Made by a program: the position numbers and the translations under genes. From Planctomycetota bacterium (GTDB lineage Bacteria; Planctomycetota; PUPC01; DSUN01), in the NCBI GenBank assembly GCA_016872875.1, contig VGYW01000392.1, positions 1 to 7,776 of the forward strand: DNA of 7,776 nt, read 5' to 3'. Positions within the stretch are counted from its first letter, which is position 1. The number at the start of each line of letters is the position of its first letter. This document shows, piece after piece, positions 1-6,144 of the stretch. Below the pieces are notes generated by a model that worked only from the letters and a program-made list of their open reading frames with translations, did no database searches and was not told the origin of the DNA.

Positions 1-231
1 TGCGGCAGCCGACGGGCCACCGTGGCTGCCGAGGTGGAGGTCCAGGTCGCCGTCGCCGTCGAGGTCCACCAGGTCAATCCCGCTCATCCACCACTTGGGG
101 GCGCTCTGAAAATGGGCGCTGACGACGGCGGCGACCCCGCTCTCGGCTGTGACGTTGGTGAAGGGCTTGGCGGGTGGCGGGACAGCGTCCGTGGCCGCGG
201 CGATGGCGCACAACGCGAGCAGGGGGTTCAT
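1..231 (-). CDS. Secreted FG-GAP/VCBS-type repeat protein, N-terminal fragment
   Basis: This is the first 77 codons of a gene that continues past the left edge, so its length and C-terminus are unknown. It starts at ATG 231-229, preceded by a strong ribosome binding site (AGGAGG at 243-238, six bases upstream). The product begins MNPLLALCAIAAATDA, a short hydrophobic Sec-type signal peptide with possible cleavage around residue 16. Next comes FTNVTAESGV (residues 24-33), typical of the opening of FG-GAP/ASPIC-UnbV-like proteins, then DLVDLDGDGDLDLHLG (residues 53-68). The acidic Asp-x-Asp-x-Asp-Gly loop (D56, D58, D60, D62, D64) is the calcium-binding loop of an FG-GAP/VCBS blade. Family knowledge suggests an extracellular beta-propeller that binds ligands or acts as an adhesin; the true role is unknown. 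It lies 88 bp downstream of the giant gene on the same strand but has its own likely promoter. Confidence 0.85.
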   Translation of the reverse strand, partial: MNPLLALCAIAAATDAVPPPAKPFTNVTAESGVAAVVSAHFQSAPKWWMSGIDLVDLDGDGDLDLHLGSHGGPSAAA

Positions 232-237
232 GCTACA

Positions 238-243
238 CCTCCT
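238..243 (-). promoter_or_regulatory. Ribosome binding site of the FG-GAP gene
   Basis: On the minus strand the sequence reads AAGGAGGTGTAGC then ATG. AGGAGG is a perfect Shine-Dalgarno core with a six-base spacer. It fixes the start at 231 and supports this edge fragment as a real gene. Confidence 0.8.
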
Positions 244-294
244 TCGTCAGGCCCGCTCTTCCACCTCCGGCCAGGCACCTCTGTCACTTCCCGA

Positions 295-323
295 AGTATA
301 GCCGCCGCTGGCTGCTGCGTCAA
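295..323 (-). promoter_or_regulatory. Predicted sigma70-like promoter for the FG-GAP gene
   Basis: On the minus strand TTGACG (323-318, five of six to the -35 consensus) and TATACT (300-295, five of six to the -10 consensus) are separated by exactly 17 bp. Transcription would start near 288, giving a leader of about 57 bases before ATG 231. The -35 box contains the TGA stop codon (322-320) of the upstream giant gene. This suggests that the FG-GAP gene can be transcribed independently, though readthrough from upstream is still possible. I see no convincing rho-independent terminator in the 232-319 gap. Confidence 0.5.
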
Positions 324-3300
324 CGCACGGACGCCGATTGGGCGAGGCGCTGGGCGGCGGCTCGGGTCTCGTAATGGATGTTCGGGTCGTTGGCGATGGC
401 CTGGATGGCGTCGCGGGCGAAACGGAGGAGGGAGGCGTCCTTGACGCGGCCGAGTTGCTCGAGGGTGTGGGCCTTCTCCCAGTCGTTCGGGGATGTGAGC
501 CATTCGAGGATGGTGCGCTGGGCGATGTCCTGCTTGAGGATGAGGAGGCTGGCGGCGGCCCTGACGCGGACGCTGATCTCCGCGTCGGCAAGGAGCTGGC
601 GGAGGACGACGAGGTTCCTGTCGAGGTCGTCCTTGCCGCCCTGGGCGAGCTGGATGGCGGCCTCGCAGCGGCCCTCCGCATCCCTCTCGCCGGCCAGGGC
701 GCGGTAGAAGTCCTGCGAGGCGGCTGGGCCGATCTCGCGGACGGCCGCCAGAATGTGGTCGGGTCTCAGAAGGTCCTCGTGCCGCTGGGGGTCAATGGGC
801 TTGGGGGTGGCGGCGGACTTCACCTCGTCCCAATCGGCGCCCACGGCGTCGAGGTTGCTGATGCTGTCGTACTGTGCCTGGATCGCGGCCTGGGCCTGTG
901 CTCCTCGGAAGCCTGAGCCGGCTCGCCGCCGCTCGTCGTTGCGGGCGTCCACGTAGAAGCGTGCGAGGTGCGGAAGGGCTTCTTTGGCCTTGAGCTTGCC
1001 GAGTGCCCAGACAATCGAGGCCCTTGCGAGGCCACTCTCGAGGTCGAGGGCCTTCAGGACGTGCGGGATGGAGGAGGGGTCGCCCATCTGCCCGCAGGCC
1101 CTCGCGGCATTCGAGCGCACCACGCGGTCGGGGCTTGCCAGGGCCTTGTGGAGGGTCGGGACCATCGTGGGGCCTGCGTAGGCGAACACCGCCTGCGCGA
1201 AGCGCACCTGGCCCCGGGAGCTGGGCTGGGGGTCGTATGCCTTGAGGAGCATGTCGGCGGCCTCGGGGTGCTTCAGGAGCGACTTGCCGAGCTCCTTGAG
1301 GATGGCCTGGCGCGGCGCGTGGTCCTCGTCGGGGATGGGGAACTCCATGAGCAGAGGAAGGTGCTGGGGGATTGCGTGTGGGGCGAGGGCTTCGAGGAGG
1401 CGCTGCGTGTCCACGTGCTCGCTGCCGTGCGTGTATGAGGCGCCGTAGAGGAGGTTCCCGAAGCTCCCCTCGGCCTTGAGGATGGCGCGCAGATGGCTCT
1501 CGTCGGGCGCCTGGCCGCGGCGGGTCAGGTGGATGGTGGCGATGGCGCGAAGCAGGCGGTCGCGGTCGTCGAGGTACTTGCGGAGGATGGGGACGGCTGC
1601 CGCGTCGTCGGCCTGGGCGATCCAGTAGAGGGCGGTGCTCCGCACGCGAAGGTTCGGATGCTGGCACTGGGAGACGAAGAGCGGGACGTATGCGGCGAAG
1701 TCCTCCGGCTTCTTCCGAATGGAGGCCATGGCCTCCGCCCGCACGAAGGGGTTGTCGCTCTCGAGGTAGCGCGCCAGGTCGTTGGGCGAGCTCACCTGCG
1801 GCCTGAGGGCCTGTGCTGCCCGGCGCTGCTCGATCGCGGGGTCGAGGACCACCTTCGGGGCAAGCTCCTGGAAGGCGAGCTCGGGGCGGGTGCCGGCGTC
1901 GAGGATGACGAGGCCGCGGGTGCCGCAGAGGTAGCGGCGGCCTTCGTGGACCTGTTCGGCGATGACGAAGCCGCCGATGCAGGGCACCGGCGCACCGTCC
2001 TTGCGCTTTGCGGACTCCACACGGTCGGCCCCTGAGCTGTCCATGAGGGCCGGGGCATCGCTGGGCCGCACGCGCGCATCAGGGTCCAGGGTGCTCGGCG
2101 GGAAGAGGCGATAGCCGTAGTTCCCGCCGCGGCCATACTCCAGGTCGTAGACGAGGGTGAGGGCCTTGCCGTCGGCCGCCACGCCGCCGAGCTTGTCCGT
2201 GGCGAGGCCATCGGATTGGACAAGTGCCGTGAAGACGGCGGTCTTGGGGTCGAAGACGATGAGTCCGCCGCCGTGGTCGCCCCACCCCGTGGCGAAGTAC
2301 GTTTTCCCACGCAGCTCGACGCCGCTCACCACGCGGTTGGCGATAAGGCCATCGGCGCGGGTGAAGTGGGCGGTGACGGCGCCCTCGGCGCTGAGCGCGG
2401 CGAGGCCGCGGCTGGTGCAGACCCAGTGGTTGCCGGCCGTGGCGAAGACGGTTCGGAAGGCGGCGTCGCCGGGGAGGGAGTCGGTGGCGGGGAATGAGGA
2501 GACACGACGGACCTCCGCCCCCTCTCCCTTGGGGAGAGGGCCGGGGTGAGGGTGCTTCTCCGTGCCGCGTGCCGCGTGAGAAGAAGCGGGAGGGAGGAGG
2601 TAGAGGCCGCCCTCCTCGTCCCAGGCTTCGTAGGCTTCGGGCCACTCGCGGCGGGCGTCGCCGTCGAAGTCTGGGGAGCGGGAGGGAGAGCCGCCGAGGA
2701 CGAGCGTGCCGCCGGGCAGGCGCGCCATGAGCCAGCGGCGGGCGCCGAAGCGGAAGCCGGGCACAGGCTCGTGGTGGTGCGTGTCGTTGTGGGAGCAGAC
2801 GATGACGCCGTCGGGCCGCCGCCACGGCTCGCCGCCGCGGAGGCCGGGGAGGAGGTCGCTCTCGAACTCGGGCCGTCGGCCATCGGGCGACTCGGGCAGG
2901 GGCCGGAGCTTGCGAATGGCGGGGTCGTAGCGGAATGGCCGCCAGCTCGACGTGCCGAGGACGGGCTCGCCCTTCAGCGTGCCGTAGAAGCTGAAGGGGC
3001 CGTTGATCTGCTCCTCGCCGGGGCTGAGCTTGCCCTCGATGAGGATAGGCGTGACCTCCAGGGTATTGGGGTCCACGATGCAGGGCCTGTCGCGGAGCTT
3101 GTCGTTGAGCCAGGCGTGGCCCCAGAGGAGGCCGTTGGCGAAGGTGATGAGGCCGACGCCACGCTCGCCGAGGGTGACGGGCGCCCAGGTGTCCGACGCC
3201 CGGTCGTAGCGGAGCGAGGCGTCGCGCCCGCTGGCCCAGACATACTCACGGTCGAACAGGAATCGGCTGCCGGCCCCGTCGAGGCCGTGGAGCTCGTCCT

Positions 3301-5905
3301 TCGAGTAGACGCGGAGGGTGTTGGTGCGGGTGTCGAGGCGCTGGATGCCGCTATGGGTGCCGATCCAGAGCAGGCCGCCGGCGGCGGCCACGGTGTGGGC
3401 GCCGAGCGGGGCGCCGCCGCGGTCGAGCCCGTCGTGAGTGAGGTCCACGCGGGCGACTTCCCACGAGCCGACCGCGACGCGGAAGAGGCCGCGGGGCGTT
3501 GCGGCCCAGAGGTGGCCGCCCTGGACAGCGAGGTCGCGCGCCGCGGCGGCCAGCGCCACGCGGGTGACTGGCTCGCCCTTGTGGGAGTAGACGGCGATGC
3601 CCCAGGGCATGCCGGCGTAGATGTGCCGCTCGTCGCAGGCGAGGGAGAGGACGTTTTCGCAGGAGACGAGGGCGTTGACGCCCTTCGGGAGGTTCGCCCA
3701 GCCGATGGCGCGGGACGCGGCGGGCTTCCAGCCGCCTGCCTTGCGGCGGGCGAGCTGGCGCTTCGCCCCCTCCTGCTGGGGCGTGCCCTCCAGCGCCTTC
3801 TCCAGGGCGGCGAGGGTCGCCTCGTCCGCGTGCTGGATGAGGAGCGCGAGGCAGCCGGCGATGTCCTCTGGCAGGCTGTTCTCGTCGCGGTATCGGTAGT
3901 GGGCTGGGTCGTAGGTGGCTCCTGTGGCGAAGCGGAGGCCGAGGGCGCGGAGCTTGTCGAGCTGGCCGCGAGCCTCATAGAGGCGCATCAGGCGGTAGGC
4001 CAGGTCGTACCAGTTGCGGAAGCGGGTGCGGTTGTAGCTGCCCTTGGTGCTCTCGAAGCTGAGGCCGGCCCGGTTGTCGAGGAGGAGTTCGAGCGCCCGG
4101 AGCTCCTCGTCGCCGCCCGCCGGCTCCCCGAGGTCGAGGAGTTCGAGGCGGGAGCGCGCGTCGGTGGGGTCTGCGGCGACGAGTGCGCGGAGGAGGAGGC
4201 GCAACTTGTCCGGGCCTGCCTTGCGGAACCGCTGCTTCCAGTCTTCGAGCGACGCTGACCGCCTTTGCGGGTCCATCCTGATGGCGGCGACGGCCTCGAT
4301 GGTGCGGGGGGCGTCGCCGAGGAGCCAATGGAGGTTGGCCTTCGCGTTCGGCGTGGGGGCTGTGGCGGCGGCCCTCTTCGCCCATTCGAGGAACTCGGCC
4401 TCCTTGCCCGCGGCCTGGAACCGGCGGCGGGTCTCGTCCAGCGCCTCAAAGGTCTCCAGCAACGCAGGGTCGGCCTCGTGCTGGCGGAGTGCGAGGGCGG
4501 TGGCCTTGTCGGGCTGTCCGAGCGCGCCGTAGACGCGCTGGAGGCGCGCGATGAGGTCGGCGTGGAGCTGCGCCTGGGTGCGCAGGCTGCGGCCCTCCAG
4601 GATGAACTGCCTAGGCGCCGAGGACATCTCGATCCGCTGCATCTCCTCTTCGTCGTGGTCGGGCAGGCTCGGCGGGGCGAAGGGGAGCGCCAGGGCCTTC
4701 TCGTATTCCGCAGCAGCCTGCGGCAGCTTCTGGCAATCTTCGTAGGCCAGGCCGCGGCGAACGGCGGACGTTACGGCGTCGAACTTCGCCTCCCCGATGT
4801 AGGCCAGTTCCTGCGCGAGCGCCTCGTCAATCTTCCCCTGGTGGAGGCGGACTCGTGCGAGGACGCGGCGGGCGCGGTTGGCCCCGCCCTCGACCTGTTT
4901 CGTGAGCGCGGCGACGAGCGCCTCCTCCTTCCCCGCCCCCTTGAATGCGCCGTAGGCCAGGCGGACGAACTCCTTGCGCGAGATGCCGGCCACGTAGCCC
5001 AGGAAGAACGCGAAGCGCCGAGCGGCCGGCGGCGGCTCGTTCGGGTTCTTGTCCATGTCGATCCGCAGGAGCGGCCCGGTGAGGACGTCGAGCGACTTCT
5101 CCGCCCCCTCTCCCTTGGGGAGAGGGTCGGGGTGAGGGTGCTTCTCCGCCCCCTCTCCCTTGGGGAGAGGGCCGGGGTGAGGGTGCTTCTCCGCCCCCTC
5201 TCCCTTGGGGAGAGGGTCGGGGTGAGGGTGCTTCTCCGCCCCCTCTCCCTTGGGGAGAGGGTCGGGGTGAGGGTGCTTCTCCGCCGCTCCTTGCCGCTTG
5301 AGGAAGTAGGCGTAGTCAATGGCGAACTGTAGGCCGAGGCCGTTAAACTGGCCTTCGCCGGCGGCCTTGCGGTGGAGCGCCCAGATGCGCTCGAACTCGC
5401 CCGCGGCGTCGTCGAGCGCATCGAGGGCCAGGAAGCGGCGGAGCAGCCAGTTGTCCCGGTGGCTGCCGGGGCCGAGGGAGAAGGGCGGAGCTTCGCCGCG
5501 GACCCCTTCCTGCTGCGGCAGCTCCACGGGGTAGTAGTCGGGGGGCATGAAGCCCTTGTCCCAACCCTCCTCCGGCTTCTTGCCGATTGCCCCGACGACC
5601 TTGCGGTAGGAGGCCAGCGCGCCCGCCCTATCGCCCGCCGCGAGCAAGAGGTCGCCGCGCACGAGCTCGGCGCGGGGCGAGGGCGGCACCTTCTCGATGA
5701 GCGGGAGAAATGTCTTGGGCTGGCTTCGGGCGATGCGCGCCGCGGCGTGCTCCGCGCCAGGGATCGCCAGGTAGGCCGCGAATGCCTCGGGCAGCTTCCC
5801 CTCGGCCTCAAGCCGCCGTGCCGCCTCGAATGGCGGCAGCTCCCGCGCCTCGCCGGGAAGCGCCACGAGCGCGACCAGGCACCACGCCACGTTGGACGTC
5901 TTCAC
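320..5905 (-). CDS. Giant secreted TPR-like / beta-propeller / HEAT-repeat protein (1861 aa)
   Basis: The chosen start is GTG 5905-5903. GGAGGG lies seven bases upstream, and the product opens with a Sec signal (VKTSNVAWCLVALVALPGEA, likely cut near residue 20). Residues 21-205 and 270-725 are Ala/Leu/Arg-rich helices with TPR-like pairs (for example GDRAGALASYRKVV near 91-104 and LPQAAAEYEKALALP near 394-408). Residues about 735-1345 look like a beta-propeller related to two-component regulator propellers: LWAATPRGLFRV (799-810), LLWIGTHSGIQRLD (845-858), WVCTSRGLAAL (1161-1171), TRADGLIANRVVSGV (1182-1196) and YLCGTRGLVILD (1325-1336). Residues about 1370-1861 are HEAT-like, with signatures NPFVRAEAMASI (1385-1396), HPNLRVRSTALYWIA (1416-1430) and SPDRVVRSNAARACGQMGD (1591-1609). 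No transmembrane, kinase or catalytic domain follows the propeller, so a secreted or periplasmic binding or scaffold role is inferred; the function is not known. Two in-frame insertions of a 15-residue repeat (EKHPHPDPLPKGEGA and a Gly variant) occur at 209-268 and 1116-1130. They look like inserted linkers, not family sequence. The reading frame is otherwise intact. Confidence 0.9.
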   Translation of the reverse strand: MKTSNVAWCLVALVALPGEARELPPFEAARRLEAEGKLPEAFAAYLAIPGAEHAAARIARSQPKTFLPLIEKVPPSPRAELVRGDLLLAAGDRAGALASYRKVVGAIGKKPEEGWDKGFMPPDYYPVELPQQEGVRGEAPPFSLGPGSHRDNWLLRRFLALDALDDAAGEFERIWALHRKAAGEGQFNGLGLQFAIDYAYFLKRQGAAEKHPHPDPLPKGEGAEKHPHPDPLPKGEGAEKHPHPGPLPKGEGAEKHPHPDPLPKGEGAEKSLDVLTGPLLRIDMDKNPNEPPPAARRFAFFLGYVAGISRKEFVRLAYGAFKGAGKEEALVAALTKQVEGGANRARRVLARVRLHQGKIDEALAQELAYIGEAKFDAVTSAVRRGLAYEDCQKLPQAAAEYEKALALPFAPPSLPDHDEEEMQRIEMSSAPRQFILEGRSLRTQAQLHADLIARLQRVYGALGQPDKATALALRQHEADPALLETFEALDETRRRFQAAGKEAEFLEWAKRAAATAPTPNAKANLHWLLGDAPRTIEAVAAIRMDPQRRSASLEDWKQRFRKAGPDKLRLLLRALVAADPTDARSRLELLDLGEPAGGDEELRALELLLDNRAGLSFESTKGSYNRTRFRNWYDLAYRLMRLYEARGQLDKLRALGLRFATGATYDPAHYRYRDENSLPEDIAGCLALLIQHADEATLAALEKALEGTPQQEGAKRQLARRKAGGWKPAASRAIGWANLPKGVNALVSCENVLSLACDERHIYAGMPWGIAVYSHKGEPVTRVALAAAARDLAVQGGHLWAATPRGLFRVAVGSWEVARVDLTHDGLDRGGAPLGAHTVAAAGGLLWIGTHSGIQRLDTRTNTLRVYSKDELHGLDGAGSRFLFDREYVWASGRDASLRYDRASDTWAPVTLGERGVGLITFANGLLWGHAWLNDKLRDRPCIVDPNTLEVTPILIEGKLSPGEEQINGPFSFYGTLKGEPVLGTSSWRPFRYDPAIRKLRPLPESPDGRRPEFESDLLPGLRGGEPWRRPDGVIVCSHNDTHHHEPVPGFRFGARRWLMARLPGGTLVLGGSPSRSPDFDGDARREWPEAYEAWDEEGGLYLLPPASSHAARGTEKHPHPGPLPKGEGAEVRRVSSFPATDSLPGDAAFRTVFATAGNHWVCTSRGLAALSAEGAVTAHFTRADGLIANRVVSGVELRGKTYFATGWGDHGGGLIVFDPKTAVFTALVQSDGLATDKLGGVAADGKALTLVYDLEYGRGGNYGYRLFPPSTLDPDARVRPSDAPALMDSSGADRVESAKRKDGAPVPCIGGFVIAEQVHEGRRYLCGTRGLVILDAGTRPELAFQELAPKVVLDPAIEQRRAAQALRPQVSSPNDLARYLESDNPFVRAEAMASIRKKPEDFAAYVPLFVSQCQHPNLRVRSTALYWIAQADDAAAVPILRKYLDDRDRLLRAIATIHLTRRGQAPDESHLRAILKAEGSFGNLLYGASYTHGSEHVDTQRLLEALAPHAIPQHLPLLMEFPIPDEDHAPRQAILKELGKSLLKHPEAADMLLKAYDPQPSSRGQVRFAQAVFAYAGPTMVPTLHKALASPDRVVRSNAARACGQMGDPSSIPHVLKALDLESGLARASIVWALGKLKAKEALPHLARFYVDARNDERRRAGSGFRGAQAQAAIQAQYDSISNLDAVGADWDEVKSAATPKPIDPQRHEDLLRPDHILAAVREIGPAASQDFYRALAGERDAEGRCEAAIQLAQGGKDDLDRNLVVLRQLLADAEISVRVRAAASLLILKQDIAQRTILEWLTSPNDWEKAHTLEQLGRVKDASLLRFARDAIQAIANDPNIHYETRAAAQRLAQSASVR
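2515..2559 (-). repeat. Solitary fifth copy of the 45-bp palindromic repeat, in frame
   Basis: The single copy is identical across all 45 bp to the second copy of the tandem array (5146-5190). The identity extends to 50 bp (2513-2562 versus 5144-5193). It is translated as EKHPHPGPLPKGEGA (residues 1116-1130 of the giant protein), in a presumed loop between propeller blades after LYLLPPASS. Its core on the plus strand is ccctctccc-ttg-gggagaggg, a perfect 9-bp hairpin with a three-base loop. Immediately beside it, 2561-2578 holds two copies of cgtgccg followed by a partial third. Confidence 0.9.
2561..2578. repeat. Short 7-bp tandem repeat beside the solitary palindromic copy
   Basis: The sequence cgtgccg occurs twice in a row and then cgtg. 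It encodes the HAARGT stretch just upstream (in protein order) of the solitary repeat. It may be part of the inserted segment or a small slippage product; too short to be sure. Confidence 0.45.
5101..5280 (-). repeat. Four-copy tandem array of a 45-bp palindromic repeat inside the giant gene
   Basis: The copies are 5101-5145, 5146-5190, 5191-5235 and 5236-5280. Copies one, three and four are identical; copy two differs only by t to c at 5172. The array is flanked on both sides by cttctccgcc, the junction motif between units (5096-5105 and 5276-5285). Each unit contains the perfect hairpin ccctctccc-ttg-gggagaggg. Since 45 is divisible by three, every unit is translated in the same frame, giving four copies of EKHPHPDPLPKGEGA (one with Gly for Asp) at residues 209-268. 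Near-identity of the units points to recent expansion. Other frames of the same DNA read LTPTLSPRERG, a string I recall as recurring across many environmental bacterial genomes. Confidence 0.95.
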
Positions 5906-5912
5906 TTGCCTT

Positions 5913-5918
5913 CCCTCC
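5913..5918 (-). promoter_or_regulatory. Ribosome binding site that sets the GTG start of the giant gene
   Basis: The minus strand reads GGAGGGAAGGCAA then GTG. GGAGGG lies seven bases before the start. It favours GTG 5905 over the ATG at 6124 in the same frame, which would add 73 residues without signal-peptide character and would run through the divergent control region. Confidence 0.7.
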
Positions 5919-5948
5919 AGGTGTCTGTGGAGTCTCCGCCGCCTCTTG

Positions 5949-5954
5949 ATTATA
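5949..5954 (-). promoter_or_regulatory. Predicted -10 box for the giant gene
   Basis: The minus strand carries a perfect TATAAT, a rare AT-rich patch in this GC-rich region. Transcription would start near 5942, leaving a leader of about 37 bases before GTG 5905. No recognisable -35 box sits 16-18 bp upstream and there is no extended -10 TG, so an activator or a different sigma factor may be needed. Confidence 0.45.
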
Positions 5955-5975
5955 CCCGCCTCGCCCCGCCGGAGC

Positions 5976-6002
5976 GTAACGGGTTTGTAACAAGTTCCCG
6001 TT
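5976..6002. promoter_or_regulatory. Possible operator in the divergent control region
   Basis: GTAAC occurs twice, at 5976-5980 and 5987-5991, eleven bases apart (one helical turn). A 6-bp inverted repeat, aacggg (5978-5983) and cccgtt (5997-6002), overlaps it with a 13-base centre. It lies just upstream of the TATAAT of the giant gene, where an activator or repressor could bind. No regulator gene is present in the window, and short repeats like these can arise by chance. Confidence 0.25.
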
Positions 6003-6061
6003 GCGGAAAGCTCTTCGCGCGCGCAGGGATGGCCTCCCTGCCCGCTCTCAGCCTGCACAGC

Positions 6062-6090
6062 TTGCGCCGAGGATCGCCAGCCACTACAAT
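6062..6090 (+). promoter_or_regulatory. Predicted promoter of the sulfatase gene
   Basis: TACAAT at 6085-6090 matches five of six -10 positions. TTGCGC at 6062-6067 lies 17 bp upstream but matches only the TTG half of the -35 consensus. Transcription would begin near 6097, about 48 bases before the ATG. The spacing is right, the -35 weak. Confidence 0.4.
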
Positions 6091-6132
6091 TGGGCTCGTT
6101 CGCCCGAGTTCCCCGCAGGAGCACGGAAGCTC

Positions 6133-6137
6133 AGGAG
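6133..6137 (+). promoter_or_regulatory. Ribosome binding site of the sulfatase gene
   Basis: AGGAG lies seven bases before ATG 6145. It selects this start over the longer in-frame TTG at 6001, because the ATG puts the twin-arginine motif right at the N-terminus and leaves the predicted promoter upstream. Confidence 0.7.
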
Positions 6138-6144
6138 CTTTCAG

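Noticed and set aside
22..444. Plus-strand open frame of 140 codons at the left edge
   Set aside because: It is antisense to the FG-GAP fragment and to the end of the giant gene, and its translation shows no domain.
2546..4258. Long open frame on the plus strand (570 codons) opposite the giant gene
   Set aside because: Its translation is Ala/Gly/Val/Glu-rich low-complexity sequence with no motif or plausible start. The minus frame has a signal peptide, propeller and HEAT signatures. High GC makes such shadow frames expected.
5101..5280. CRISPR array
   Set aside because: Units are contiguous with no unique spacers, and they are translated as part of a protein.
5101..5280. Rho-independent terminators from the repeat hairpins
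   Set aside because: The hairpins are strong but have no T-run on either strand and lie inside an intact coding frame with about 1600 residues still to be translated.
4265..5332. Plus-strand open frame of 355 codons with LLRPLSLGERVGVRV repeats
   Set aside because: It is antisense to the giant gene, and its repeats are only the 45-bp array read in another frame. It has no recognisable domain.
5906..6124. Upstream ATG at 6124 as the start of the giant gene
   Set aside because: The extra 73 residues are basic and Cys-containing with no signal-peptide character, and they would bury the signal sequence. GTG 5905 has a ribosome binding site and a correctly placed -10 box.
6001..6144. TTG at 6001 as the start of the sulfatase
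   Set aside because: This would put 48 residues before the twin-arginine signal and place the predicted promoter inside the coding sequence. ATG 6145 has AGGAG at good spacing.
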